Origin: Dinoroseobacter shibae DFL 12 = DSM 16493
GTDB taxonomy: Bacteria; Pseudomonadota; Alphaproteobacteria; Rhodobacterales; Rhodobacteraceae
Assembly (NCBI RefSeq): GCF_000018145.1
Contig: NC_009955.1
Location: 124,001 to 188,000 of the forward strand
Direction: 5' to 3'
Length of the DNA: 64,000 nucleotides
Positions 9,386 to 18,348 of this stretch are shown one piece after another; position 1 is the stretch's first letter; each line of letters opens with the position of its first letter. The translations under genes and the position numbers were made by a program. The notes under the pieces were generated by a model. It made no database searches, had not been told where the DNA came from, and was given only the letters and a program-made list of their open reading frames with translations.

Positions 9386-10406
9386 CCGTCTGGATATTTC
9401 GATGCGGGCCAACCACATCTTCTTTGCCGCCCTTCTGGGCATCGTCGCAATCGGCGTCGTCTTTGCCGCCGCGACTGGCGACGTGTTCTATCTGCGCCTT
9501 GCCACCGAAGCGCTGATCCTCGGCGGGCTGGCCCTGTCGGTGGACATCCTGCTGGGGTTTGGGGGGCTGCTCAGCCTCGGACAGGCGCTCTATTTCGGGA
9601 TCGGGGCCTATGTCTCGGCGCTGGTGCTGCGCGATGTGCCGTCGTTCTGGCTGGCGCTTGGCACAGCTACCCTTGCGTCGCTGGTCGCGGGCATCGTCGG
9701 CGGGCTGATCGCCAACCGGGTGCGCGGCGTCTATTTCGCGCTTATCACCTTCGGCATGGCCCAGGTGGTCGCCAAGATCGTCTACAACACCCGCGAACTG
9801 GGCGCGTCCGACGGTTTGATCGGCGTGCCCGTGCTTGAAATTCCGCTCGGGGTGGCAACGATCTCTGCCGGCGATCCGGTCGCGTTCTTCCTGCTGACGC
9901 TGGCAGTCCTCACGGTCCTCTACGGCGCGGTCGCCTATCTTCTGACCACGCCGTTCGGTCGTCTGGTCATCGCCAACAAGGCCAATGAAAAGCGCGTTCC
10001 GTTTCTGGGCTATTCGACGTGGTGGCCGCGGATGGTGTCCTATGTGGTGGCGGCGCTGGTCGCGGGCATTTCCGGCGCGCTCTACCCAATGCTGCGCGGC
10101 TTCGTGTCGCCCGAACTGATGTTCTTTGCCACCTCGGGCAATGCGGTCATCATGGTCATCCTCGGCGGGGTCGGAACACTGGCGGGTGCGCTTTACGGCG
10201 CGATGATCCTGACCTTCCTCAAGTCCGTCGTCGGCAGCTACACCGAGCACCACCTGATCGCCATTGGCCTGATCTTCATCTGCGCGATCCTGTTCCTGCC
10301 CAAGGGGCTGATCGGATTGATCAAACCCCGGCTCGAAACCCGCCTGCGCGACAGTGAACTGCGCAGAGCGCCGGACGCAGAAACGTCAAAGGGGGCCACG
10401 TCATGA
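9378..10406 (+). CDS. livM: Branched-chain-type ABC transporter permease (LivM family)
   Basis: A 342-residue permease with about nine to ten membrane segments and the family signature GFGGLLSLGQALYFGIGAY near residues 56-74. The cytoplasmic coupling motif GGVGTLAGALYGAMIL lies near 258. The start overlaps livH by 8 bp and the end overlaps livG by 4 bp (ATGA). It pairs with the LivH homologue to form the membrane pore. Confidence 0.88.
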   Translation: MHDRLDISMRANHIFFAALLGIVAIGVVFAAATGDVFYLRLATEALILGGLALSVDILLGFGGLLSLGQALYFGIGAYVSALVLRDVPSFWLALGTATLASLVAGIVGGLIANRVRGVYFALITFGMAQVVAKIVYNTRELGASDGLIGVPVLEIPLGVATISAGDPVAFFLLTLAVLTVLYGAVAYLLTTPFGRLVIANKANEKRVPFLGYSTWWPRMVSYVVAALVAGISGALYPMLRGFVSPELMFFATSGNAVIMVILGGVGTLAGALYGAMILTFLKSVVGSYTEHHLIAIGLIFICAILFLPKGLIGLIKPRLETRLRDSELRRAPDAETSKGATS

Positions 10407-11143
10407 CGCCGATCCTGCAAACCGACCGCCTGGGCATCTCCTTTGGCGGGTTGAGGGCCGTCGATGCCATCTCCTTCGATGCTCTGCCAAATCAGATCAC
10501 GACCGTGATCGGGCCAAATGGCGCGGGCAAGACGACGCTGTTCAACCTGATTTCCGGTGCGCTGAAGCCGGGCAGCGGCAGTGTCAATCTGGATGGCCGT
10601 GACGTGACACGCGCCGGTCCGGCCGAACTGCAACGCGCCGGCCTCGCACGGTCGTTCCAGATCACCAACCTGTTCTTCGACATGACCGTGCGCGAGAACC
10701 TCAGGCTTGCCACGCAGGTGCTTGAGCCTGCCTCGCACCTGATGCGTCCGCTGCGCCGCACGGGGCGCGCGGCAAACAAGGTCGACGAGTTGATCGCCCG
10801 TTTCGAATTGCACGACAAGGTCCACGAACAGGTCGGTTATCTCAGCCATGGCGAACAACGCCGGCTGGAGATCGCGATGTGCCTCGCGTGCGAACCCAAG
10901 GTGCTGATGCTGGACGAGCCGACCCAGGGCATGAGCCACGCTGATACCGAGGAGACCGAGGCGCTGATCCGCGGCCTGACGGATCACGTGTCGATCCTGC
11001 TGATCGAACACGACATCGGGATCGTCATGGCGGTGTCTGACCACGTCATCGTCATGCACCAGGGCCAGAAGATCGCGGATGGCACACCAACCGAGGTGCG
11101 CGCGAATCCCGCCGTCCAGGCGGCCTATTTCGGACATGGATAA
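10403..11143 (+). CDS. livG: ABC transporter ATPase (LivG family)
   Basis: A 246-residue ATP-binding subunit. Walker A is [16 protein letters not shown] near residue 36. The ABC signature is [13 protein letters not shown] (S-H-G-E in place of S-G-G-Q, common in this family) near 149, and Walker B is [12 protein letters not shown] near 167. It overlaps livM by 4 bp and livF by 8 bp. It powers the importer together with LivF. Confidence 0.9.
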   Translation: MTPILQTDRLGISFGGLRAVDAISFDALPNQITTVIGPNGAGKTTLFNLISGALKPGSGSVNLDGRDVTRAGPAELQRAGLARSFQITNLFFDMTVRENLRLATQVLEPASHLMRPLRRTGRAANKVDELIARFELHDKVHEQVGYLSHGEQRRLEIAMCLACEPKVLMLDEPTQGMSHADTEETEALIRGLTDHVSILLIEHDIGIVMAVSDHVIVMHQGQKIADGTPTEVRANPAVQAAYFGHG

Positions 11144-11846
11144 GCCAATGCTGAGCATCGAAAACCTTCACAGCCACTATGGCCTCAGCCACGTGATACA
11201 GGGCGTCTCGCTCGACGTCGGGCGCGGCGAAATCCTGGGCGTGTTCGGACGCAACGGTGTCGGTAAGACCACGTTGCTCAAGAACATCGCGGGTTGGGTC
11301 AAACCCAGCTCCGGCTCCATCAGAATGGACGGAAAACAGATCGGCGGCGACGAGCCGGATGCGATCAACCGCGCCGGTCTTGCCATCGTGCCCGAGGACC
11401 GACGCATCTTTCCAGGCCTCACGGTGCAGGAAAACCTCGAACTGGGGCTTTTGGGGCTGAAAGGCCCGAAACCGCGCTCGAAACTCGATCCGGTGCTTGA
11501 ACGCTTTCCGCGCCTGGCCGAACGCGCGCAGCAACCTGCGACCACCCTGTCAGGCGGCGAACAGCAGATGCTTGCCATGGCGCGGATCATGGTGGCCGAG
11601 CCCCGAGCGGTGCTGATCGACGAGCCGTCTGAGGGGCTGGCCCCGATGATCGTCGCTGAGATTTTTGCGATCCTGCGCGAGATGAAAGACGCGGGCTGCG
11701 CGATCGTGCTGGTCGAACAGAACATCCACGAGGCACTGTCGATCTGTGACCGCTTCGTGTTGGTCGAACGCGGCGCCATCGTCTTTGAGGGCAACGCCGG
11801 GGACAAGGCCGCAGAGGAAGAGCTCCTTCAGCGACTTTCGGTCTGA
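11136..11846 (+). CDS. livF: ABC transporter ATPase (LivF family)
   Basis: A 236-residue ATPase. Walker A is FGRNGVGKTTLLKNIAG, the signature is LSGGEQQMLAMARIM and Walker B is AVLIDEPSEGLAP. I place the start at the ATG at 11136 ([11 protein letters not shown]), which overlaps the livG stop by 8 bp. An upstream in-frame start at 11079 would add a stretch unlike the family inside livG. This is the last gene of the catabolic operon; the DNA after it is decayed. Confidence 0.9.
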   Translation: MDKPMLSIENLHSHYGLSHVIQGVSLDVGRGEILGVFGRNGVGKTTLLKNIAGWVKPSSGSIRMDGKQIGGDEPDAINRAGLAIVPEDRRIFPGLTVQENLELGLLGLKGPKPRSKLDPVLERFPRLAERAQQPATTLSGGEQQMLAMARIMVAEPRAVLIDEPSEGLAPMIVAEIFAILREMKDAGCAIVLVEQNIHEALSICDRFVLVERGAIVFEGNAGDKAAEEELLQRLSV

Positions 11847-12084
11847 TCTGCCCCGTCGGCTCCGAACGCTTCAATCACCTCCCGCACAGCGTTCAGCAGC
11901 TATCGGTCGCGCCGGGCGATTTTTGGGTCGGGGAAATGACCAATAGGACGACGGACGCTGCGGTAGACCTGAATGCCGGATTTGCTTGGGTTCCTGCACC
12001 CGAAGCCGAAGCCGTGCAGTTTTTCGGTGTATGGACAGCTGATGAAATCCGACACGACGGTCAAACCTTCCTCTAACACTGGAC
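11847..12084. other. Intergenic remnant upstream of the broken glyoxalase-fold gene
   Basis: No convincing gene. A 46-codon frame begins with ATG at 11937 (MTNRTTDAAVDLNAGFAWVP) and ends at a stop at 12074-12076. It looks like the start of a lost coding sequence but I cannot assign it. No promoter or terminator is evident. Confidence 0.4.
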
Positions 12085-12396
12085 CTTCACACGCTATGTC
12101 TCCGTCGGCACCGATGACATACCGCGCGCGCGAAGCAATTCACTCGGCGTTCCTGCCTGCTCTCGGGTACGAGAGGAGCAAGATTCGGGGGGCCTGAGCT
12201 GCGCGCTTCCCGAGCGTACGGGCCAACCTGCCGTTTTGCCCGACTTCTAGGTCAAACCGCCCTTCGACGGACGCCCGGCATTGGCCGACCTCAGCGCGAT
12301 GATTGCGTTCCGCGACGCCTATGGCCCAATTTCTACGTGGGCTATCTTCTTGACTCCCATGGCAACAAGAACCCGCTGTTTTCCCACGAGCCCGGA
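12085..12396 (+). pseudogene. Broken VOC/glyoxalase-family gene
   Basis: Pieces of a vicinal-oxygen-chelate protein occur in order but in different frames. They are YVSVGTDDIPRA near 12092, FLPALGYERSKIRG near 12150-12195, LSCALPERTGQP near 12195-12230, then a stop, KPPFDGRP near 12255-12280, and NFYVGYLLDSHGNKNPLF near 12325-12380. Together they follow the usual VOC order (opening strand, A-L-G-Y/E-R segment, KPFDGRP, then the metal-site strand with DPDGNK). At least two frameshifts and one stop break it. The call rests on recognising the family pattern, not on a search. Confidence 0.6.
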
Positions 12397-12656
12397 CGAG
12401 ATGGGTAAGCCGCCATTCCGGCATGGATGATGAAGGCTCAGTTTGTCCCGCATCTTACCAGTTCATATACTTTGCAGCGAACGGCAGGTGTACGGATAGG
12501 TAGGGACTTCTGATAAGTTTATCGCACCAGCCATATGACACACAAATGTCGCCTATTTCACTCGGCCCAAGGGTAACGGGAGATTGAAACGCATAATGCC
12601 CCCCTTACTGGGCAGCCTTAGCGGGAGATTCTGCCCCCTCCGGAATTCGACCCCAC
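12397..12656. other. Intergenic DNA without recognisable features
   Basis: About 260 bp between the broken VOC gene and the YhaV stop. I see no gene, terminator or repeat that I can support. The local sequence is less GC-rich than its surroundings, which fits a junction of transferred segments. Confidence 0.4.
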
Positions 12657-13175
12657 TTACCGATCGGGCACCGCTTCAAGGGACGTCTCGAACCGCTTGT
12701 CCGCCGCTGCAGCTTCTTTCAACAGCGCGTCGAAATTGTCAGGTGGGTTGCCATCTTTCAGCATCCCTTTGAACGTCGCGTAGGCATCCGTCTTGCTGCC
12801 ATAGGCGCGCAGGGTCTTGTCGTCGTTCACCCAGGCCACCACGATGACCTTCGCATCGCTGTTGAAGCGGTAGAACAACCGATACTGCTGGAAGAATTTC
12901 GCTCGGAACCAGTGCTTGCGGTGATCGCCGAGTGTGCCGCCTTGCCGGAATGCCGCGGCACCCGGATCCGCCGGTATCGCCTTGGTCACCAGCTTGAAGA
13001 TGGCTGCCAGCCGCTTCGAGCAGTTCTTCTTGCGCCAGGTCTTGGAATCGCGCGCCTTACGCGCCTCGACCTCCAGGTTCAGCCCTTCGAGCTGGTCCAG
13101 AAAGAGTGGATGCGCATAAATCGACCATCCGTTTACGACAAGGGGCGCTTGCGCGGGCACGCTAGCGCTGCTCAT
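12657..13175 (-). CDS. yhaV: YhaV-family ribosome-associated mRNA interferase toxin
   Basis: A 172-residue RelE-superfamily toxin of the YhaV type. The conserved WSIYAHPLFLDQLEGL opening, the FRAKFFQQYRLFYRF core strand and IVVAWVNDDKTLRAYGSKTDAY are all visible. In this family the toxin cleaves mRNA on ribosomes and is neutralised by PrlF. Its start overlaps the PrlF stop by 4 bp (ATGA), the usual antitoxin-first arrangement. It probably helps stabilise the plasmid. Confidence 0.9.
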   Translation of the reverse strand: MSSASVPAQAPLVVNGWSIYAHPLFLDQLEGLNLEVEARKARDSKTWRKKNCSKRLAAIFKLVTKAIPADPGAAAFRQGGTLGDHRKHWFRAKFFQQYRLFYRFNSDAKVIVVAWVNDDKTLRAYGSKTDAYATFKGMLKDGNPPDNFDALLKEAAAADKRFETSLEAVPDR

Positions 13176-13498
13176 TCATCCTCGAGCGAGAGCGGCGCAT
13201 CGAGATCGACGTCAACGTCTCCGACCAGTGCTGCAAGACGGTCATGCAAAACCCCATCGAATGCACGAATGCGGTCCGGATGCGCCTTGATATCGGCTTC
13301 GACAAAATCGAGAAAGGCTCCGAGCGCGGGATCTTCCTCGTCGCTGCGCACAGGCTCGATATAGACCCTGCCACTCGGCTCGGTACAGTAGCGGATTTGG
13401 TCGCCCTTGCCCAGCTTGAGCTGCTTGCGAACACCCGCCGGCACGGTCGTCTGATACCGATCCGTGAGTTTCGAGACATCTTGTGCGAGGGCTGTCAT
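13172..13498 (-). CDS. prlF: PrlF-family antitoxin (AbrB-type DNA-binding)
   Basis: A 108-residue antitoxin with an N-terminal SpoVT/AbrB swapped-hairpin domain (DRYQTTVPAGVRKQLKLGKG) and an acidic C-terminus that would bind the toxin. I chose the ATG at 13498 because an AGGAGA ribosome-binding site lies just upstream. A longer frame to 13582 would add 28 residues unlike the family. The antitoxin is expected to repress its own promoter. Confidence 0.88.
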   Translation of the reverse strand: MTALAQDVSKLTDRYQTTVPAGVRKQLKLGKGDQIRYCTEPSGRVYIEPVRSDEEDPALGAFLDFVEADIKAHPDRIRAFDGVLHDRLAALVGDVDVDLDAPLSLEDE

Positions 13499-13624
13499 GG
13501 CAGTCTCCTGAAAGAATGGGGGTCTTTGCTGCTTGCGATAGGTAATGCATTTGCATTGCACTGTCAAGATAAGCCGCAGCATCTGCTGTCGCCGGGCAGG
13601 TCGATGAACCGTCCAGCGCAGGAC

Positions 13625-14278
13625 CTAATTTCGCCCCGCGAGATACTCCGCCAGCACCGGACTGGCCGCGCCCTTTGCGGAGCTCAGCAGCTCCGAGCCC
13701 GCAAGCGAGGCCTTCGACAGGCGTACGAGCCCACCGGTTTCCTCGATGCGGTAGCAGCGGCGTTTTTGCCGCCCCCGCCTGTAGTGCGTCGCAGTGACGA
13801 TCTGGCAGGTGCTGCCATCGGTGAGCGTCACAGGGGTGGCGAGCTTGATCTTGTCGCCTTCCTCGTAGTCCGGGATCGCAGCCCAATCCCGGCAGCGCTG
13901 ACGCCAGTCCTTGGCGTAGCTGTCCGGGTCTTTCAGCTCGGACAGCAGGGCCAACAGGCTCAGTGGTGCGCGAGATTCGACTGGTCCTGCGCTTTCCTCG
14001 ATGTCTTTGTATCCCCAACAGCCGTCGTCATATCGGGTGAGGAAGACAGCTCCGAAGGTGATCGAGCCATCAGCATCTGTGACATAGGTCGTGTCCTCGA
14101 CAGGGGTGCCGTCAAGATTGGTGACCTTTGCCGCCGCATACCAAGTGGAGCCGACCTTGCAGGCTTTTACCAGTTCGGCTTTGCGCGTGTCGCCATGAGA
14201 GGTGCAGAGCCGGGCGATTTCCGCTTTCTCATCCGCGTAGTTCTGGACGCGGCCGTCGGTGTAGAAGAGCCAACCCAC
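13625..14278 (-). CDS. Conserved plasmid protein of unknown function (DUF6927-like)
   Basis: A 217-residue soluble protein that starts with GTG (TAGTG overlap with the preceding gene's stop) and opens MGWLFYTDGRVQNYADEKAEI. It resembles a family common on alphaproteobacterial plasmids; the DUF number is from memory and not checked. No catalytic motif is evident. It is the second gene of a tight minus-strand pair. Confidence 0.65.
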   Translation of the reverse strand: MGWLFYTDGRVQNYADEKAEIARLCTSHGDTRKAELVKACKVGSTWYAAAKVTNLDGTPVEDTTYVTDADGSITFGAVFLTRYDDGCWGYKDIEESAGPVESRAPLSLLALLSELKDPDSYAKDWRQRCRDWAAIPDYEEGDKIKLATPVTLTDGSTCQIVTATHYRRGRQKRRCYRIEETGGLVRLSKASLAGSELLSSAKGAASPVLAEYLAGRN

Positions 14279-14871
14279 TATGCCACCCTCCGGTCATCGA
14301 TTTCCATCAGGGCATCGAGCGGCACGCGGTAGGGCTGCATGGCGTCGAAATCCTCGCAATTGCCGCAGTTCTGCACGATCGCGAAGGTGTCGCAGGCATC
14401 CTTGAGGATGACCCGGAAGGTGCCGCCGAGGCCCGAGGGCACCTCGTAGGTCCCGCCGATGAGATAGTCCGAGGCCCGGCGCACGAAGACGCGGATGCTG
14501 TGGCCATCGGTGGCCAGCCGGATGGCCCCCCGCCCCCGGTCGATGAGAACCTGCACGTCATCCAGGATGTCGGTGTAGAACTGGCCGGTCAGATCGCGAA
14601 ACGCCATGCGGCGCTGCGCCATCCAGTCGGTGTCCCGAAACGGGTTCATGCCGTCAGCGAAGGCGAAAGAGGGATCGGCCTGTTCGGTGGTGACGATTCG
14701 GGTGGTCGTGCCATCGATGCCGTTTGAGCGCAGATGCACACCATTGCCGAGGATCAGGATCAGGGCGGGCCTGTCCACGGGCCCGTTCCAGTTGGGCAGG
14801 AAGGTTTTGCAGGCGCGCGCATGGGCGATCTGTGCCGCAACAGCGGACGCAGAGAACTTGAGAATAGCCAT
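14278..14871 (-). CDS. Conserved plasmid protein of unknown function
   Basis: A 197-residue protein (MAILKFSASAVAAQIAHARA) without signal peptide or membrane segments. It has an internal short cysteine pair, NCGNCEDFD. It shares one base with the next gene, so the two are translationally coupled. It belongs to the block of plasmid-backbone genes that often sits beside repABC in Rhodobacterales. Function unknown. Confidence 0.65.
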   Translation of the reverse strand: MAILKFSASAVAAQIAHARACKTFLPNWNGPVDRPALILILGNGVHLRSNGIDGTTTRIVTTEQADPSFAFADGMNPFRDTDWMAQRRMAFRDLTGQFYTDILDDVQVLIDRGRGAIRLATDGHSIRVFVRRASDYLIGGTYEVPSGLGGTFRVILKDACDTFAIVQNCGNCEDFDAMQPYRVPLDALMEIDDRRVA

Positions 14872-14943
14872 GAGGATGTCTTTCGGTTGGGTGTGGGAGG
14901 GTCGACCCGCGCGGGGAATGCCTCGCGCGGGTCGCGTGAGGAC

Positions 14944-16926
14944 TCAGGCCGCTTGCGCGACCTCGCTGTCAGGCTCGGGGGTTTCCGCAGCGGGCTCCGC
15001 CTCATCACAGGCGACACCGGCGGTCTGCATCATCGGCGGGCACCAGGCGGCCACGGCAGCGCGCTGCGCGTCCGTGAGTGTGGCGAAGGGTTCGGCGAAG
15101 AGCTTGTCACAAAAGGCGACGATCTCCTTCTTGCTCGACGAGGCCAGCGTCACCGCCTCCTGGGCGAGACCCAGATCTTCGCCGAGGATCCTCAGGAGCC
15201 AGGCCTTCTTGAAGCGGTTGAAGAGCGCCGCATTCGGCGTCCAGTGGGCGCGGATGTCGGGCATGATCTCGATCTCGAACGCATGCATCAGGCTGTCGCG
15301 CTGGCGGTCCCGCGCGAAGCAGGACTGCGTGGTGCTGGCGGTTGCAAAGGCGACGAGCTTGGCCTTCTCCCCTGTCTCCAGCGCGCGAAACGCCGCGAAC
15401 TGATCGGCGGGCGCGCGGGTGTCATCGAGCCAGGACAGATCAAGCGCATCATGCGCCGCCGCCACCTGCTCGAGCGAGGTCTCGTCGATCTCGTCCATCT
15501 TGGCGTGGCTGCGGTATTCCTTGCGGGCATCGATCTTGATCGCCTGCGTGACACTCATGCCGCTGGCCAGAACGTCACTGACCAGCTTGAAGAGCGTCAG
15601 ATCGAGCGTGGCTTCCGGATGCAGCGCCATCGCGGCGCCAAGGGCCATGGCCCGCTCGGTCTTGAGGTCCTCAGCCAGCGAGGCCGGGTAGGTGATGTCG
15701 CCGGCGTCCGGGGCCTCCTCCCCGGTCGGGCTAGCCGAGGAGCCGCGCGCGCCTTCCTCTTTCACGGTGTCTTCCGGGCGGACGAGTCCCACATGGAGCG
15801 TGACATTACCACTCGACCACGACGCGATCACCCCGGACCGCGCGAGGTCCTCGGTGCTGTAAGCCTCCTGCAGGTCGCGCGCTTCCTCTTCCAGAGCGTC
15901 CACGCGCTCGTAAAGGGCATTGTAGGCACCGTCCTCGAGCTCCTCATCTTCCATCTCGAGCTGCAATTTCTCAAGCTCGGCGGTGATCTCATCGATGCGC
16001 TTCTGGGCAGCCTCATCCGGATCGATCGGGCCGGGGTAGACGCGGCCGTAGTCGGCCATGGTCGCGTAATCATAGCGCACCATCGCATCGGCCCAGGCAA
16101 ATCCCAGCCTCATACGGGCCTCTTCGGCGGCGGCACCGAGCTTCTCGAGCAGGATGGTTTCGACCAGCGCTGCATCCTCCAGCACGGAATGCTCTTCCAG
16201 AAGGTCAGCCGCGACAGCGCCGCCACGCGCCTCATAGTCCGCGCGCACGAAGGCCCCGATATCGTCGCTGACCTGCACGCCGCGGGATTTGAGCGCCTGA
16301 CGGACGGTGTAGGCCTGCAGATAGCCGCCGTCTTTCGTGAGCACCTCGAAGACCTCGCGCTGCGCCTCCTGGCTCGGGTGCTCGGCGAAGGCCTTCATCG
16401 TGTCGAGCGTGATCACCTTGCCCCGGGCCGCGGCGCGGATGTCGGGGTGGATAAGGCCATAGCGCAACCGGCCTTTCACGGCCGCCACCGTGGTGCCGAA
16501 GGTCTTTGCGATGGTCTCGGGCGTCTGGCCGTCGACCTCCATCATCCGGGCGAAAGCCTCGAACTCGTCGATGGCATTCATCGGTGCCTGGGTGATGTTC
16601 TCGGCGAGCGACAGTGCCGTGGTGACGTCGCAGTCTTCCGGCACGAGGCGGCAGTCCACCTTGGTCTTCGCCGTGAACCCCTTGGCGACCTTGTCGGCGA
16701 CCAGCTCCTTCAGCGCGGCACGACGTCGGCCACCGGCCAGGACGGCGTATTTGCCGTCGATCTTCTGGACGAGGAGCGGCTGGAGCAGGCCCAGCACAGC
16801 GATGCTGGCCTTTAGATGGGCGATGTTCTCAGGATCATAGGTTTCCGGGGATTTGCTGCGCACATTGGCGGGATGCGGGACCAGATCGCCAATCGCGACG
16901 GTGAGGGGGGCAAAGCTTGTGGTCAT
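14944..16926 (-). CDS. Large ParB/Spo0J-domain plasmid protein
   Basis: A 660-residue protein whose N-terminal 180 residues form a ParB-type nuclease/DNA-binding module. Visible parts are LTVAIGDLVPHPANVRSK, the box II-like LAGGRRRAALKEL near residue 64, and the helix-turn-helix-like region ENITQAPMNAIDEFEAF to TIAKTFGTTVAAVKGRLRYG. The long C-terminal half includes a coiled-coil acidic region near residues 300-350. It is about twice the length of partition ParB proteins and separate from repB, so it is probably a plasmid-maintenance or DNA-processing protein rather than the partition protein. A complete reading frame also exists on the opposite strand here but has no recognisable domain. Confidence 0.8.
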   Translation of the reverse strand: MTTSFAPLTVAIGDLVPHPANVRSKSPETYDPENIAHLKASIAVLGLLQPLLVQKIDGKYAVLAGGRRRAALKELVADKVAKGFTAKTKVDCRLVPEDCDVTTALSLAENITQAPMNAIDEFEAFARMMEVDGQTPETIAKTFGTTVAAVKGRLRYGLIHPDIRAAARGKVITLDTMKAFAEHPSQEAQREVFEVLTKDGGYLQAYTVRQALKSRGVQVSDDIGAFVRADYEARGGAVAADLLEEHSVLEDAALVETILLEKLGAAAEEARMRLGFAWADAMVRYDYATMADYGRVYPGPIDPDEAAQKRIDEITAELEKLQLEMEDEELEDGAYNALYERVDALEEEARDLQEAYSTEDLARSGVIASWSSGNVTLHVGLVRPEDTVKEEGARGSSASPTGEEAPDAGDITYPASLAEDLKTERAMALGAAMALHPEATLDLTLFKLVSDVLASGMSVTQAIKIDARKEYRSHAKMDEIDETSLEQVAAAHDALDLSWLDDTRAPADQFAAFRALETGEKAKLVAFATASTTQSCFARDRQRDSLMHAFEIEIMPDIRAHWTPNAALFNRFKKAWLLRILGEDLGLAQEAVTLASSSKKEIVAFCDKLFAEPFATLTDAQRAAVAAWCPPMMQTAGVACDEAEPAAETPEPDSEVAQAA

Positions 16927-17004
16927 GGGATATCCTTCTCGGTGGGTAAGATGCGGCCCGCGCAGGTGCGCGTGACCAATCCCCGGCTTCGGGGATCACC
17001 ACGA

Positions 17005-17046
17005 CAAAAGGCCCACTCTCCCTTTAAAGGGCCAGCGGGCCTTCAT
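17005..17046. terminator. Candidate hairpin terminator
   Basis: AAGGCCC at 17008-17014 pairs with GGGCCTT at 17037-17043. An A-run (17005-17008) precedes it on the plus strand, giving a T-run on the minus strand. It lies just after the stop of the minus-strand DUF3768 gene, where a terminator is expected. Confidence 0.45.
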
Positions 17047-17082
17047 TTGTTGGGGTGTTAGGGGGAGGAGTCCCCTGCCCTT

Positions 17083-17180
17083 CTACCAGTCGCGCGCCAG
17101 CATGATGGTCAGCACGCGCATGGTGGTGGCGGGATTGTCCGGGGTCTCAGCCCCGTAGCGGAAATCCGAGTCTGCTTCAT
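17083..17180 (-). pseudogene. DUF3768 gene, C-terminal part (split by IS110)
   Basis: This short segment encodes EADSDFRYGAETPDNPATT followed by MRVLTIMLARDW and a stop, the typical end of DUF3768 proteins. The N-terminal part lies at 22675-22966. Joining the two removes the insertion-sequence stack and restores a 129-codon frame with no gap. The family is common beside plasmid replication genes; its function is unknown. Confidence 0.8.
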
Positions 17181-17253
17181 AGAAGTTTCCATGCAGGAGG
17201 TTGCGCGAACCGGATAGGTTGGGCGCAGATTCACAAAACGGGAGATTTCCAAG

Positions 17254-18034
17254 ATGATGACGCCATCTACTGCGGCGACCTGCTTTGTCGCCATTGATCT
17301 GAGCAAATCGAAATGGCTTGTGGCGCTTGATGCGCCGCAATTGGCCAAGATCAAATCCGTGCGTTTGGACGGGTTTGATACGGCAGGACTGATTGATCTG
17401 GTTCGAGCAACCGTTGCGGAGGCGACTGAGCTTTGCGGGCCTGATCAGCGGCCGATCGTTTGCTTCGAAACTGGATACGATGGTTTCTGGCTGCAGAGGC
17501 TGCTGGCCAATGAAGGGATCGAGACCTTGGTTGTGGATCCGACCAGCTTTCTGGTGAACCGCAAAGCGCGCCGGGTCAAAACGGATCGCGTCGACGCCGA
17601 AGGCATGGTCGTTCTGCTGAAGAACTACTGTTCCGGAGATCGAAAGGCATTCCGCACTGTGCGCGTCCCGACCGTTGCTGAAGAAGACGCCAAACGCTTC
17701 CACCGAGAGCGCAAGAGGCTAATGAGCGAACGAACTGGCCACATCAATCGCATTCGTGCCCTTCTCGCCCTGCAAGGCGTCCGGCATATCAACCCAGCGA
17801 TGGTCACATGGCGCAAGAAACTGGAGGGCCTCGAAACTGCCGATGGCCGCCCTTTCCCCGATCAGCTCATGCGCGAGATCGTGCGATCTTTCGAACGCTT
17901 GGAACTGACGAACAAGATGATCAAGGCTCTGGCCGAGGAACGCGACGAAGCTCTTGCAGCTGAATCTGGACAGTTCCCCGAGCACGAAAAGGCAGTGCTG
18001 CTCGAAGGGCTTCGCGGTGTTGGACGACACAGTG
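17254..18034 (+). pseudogene. IS110 transposase, N-terminal part
   Basis: The DEDD-type RuvC-like domain is intact: CFVAIDLSKSKWLVAL has the first Asp, ETGYDGFW the Glu, and KTDRVDAEG the later Asp residues. The frame continues through the coiled-coil region to LLEGLRGVGRHS, where the IS3 element enters. A ribosome-binding site GGGAG lies upstream of the ATG at 17254. The rest of the protein is at 22185-22423. Confidence 0.85.
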
Positions 18035-18348
18035 TGGACCTGTCACGGTTTGATGCCGCTCCTTTGATAGCATTTACTGCAACAAAGGAGACGAACTATG
18101 GGCACAGGAAGAACGGATGAATTCCGCAAGGATGCAGTGCGAATTGCGCTGACCAGCGGGCTAACAAGGCGTCAGGTTGCCGACGATTTGGGCGTTGGGC
18201 TTTCGACCTTGAACAAATGGGTGACGGCACACCGCGACACAGATGTTGTCTCGCCCGAGGACCGCGAGCTTGCGCGGGAGAACGAACGGCTTCGGCGTGA
18301 GAACCGCATTGAATCGCCCCGGTTTTACCGGAGACCTATAGCTTCATT

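Noticed and set aside
9324-10253. 309-codon minus-strand frame opposite livM
   Set aside because: livM is an evident permease with correct overlaps to its neighbours; the opposite frame is charged and unstructured.
14734-16815. 693-codon plus-strand frame opposite the ParB-like gene
   Set aside because: The minus strand carries recognisable ParB motifs; the plus-strand protein has no domain and looks like a mirror frame.
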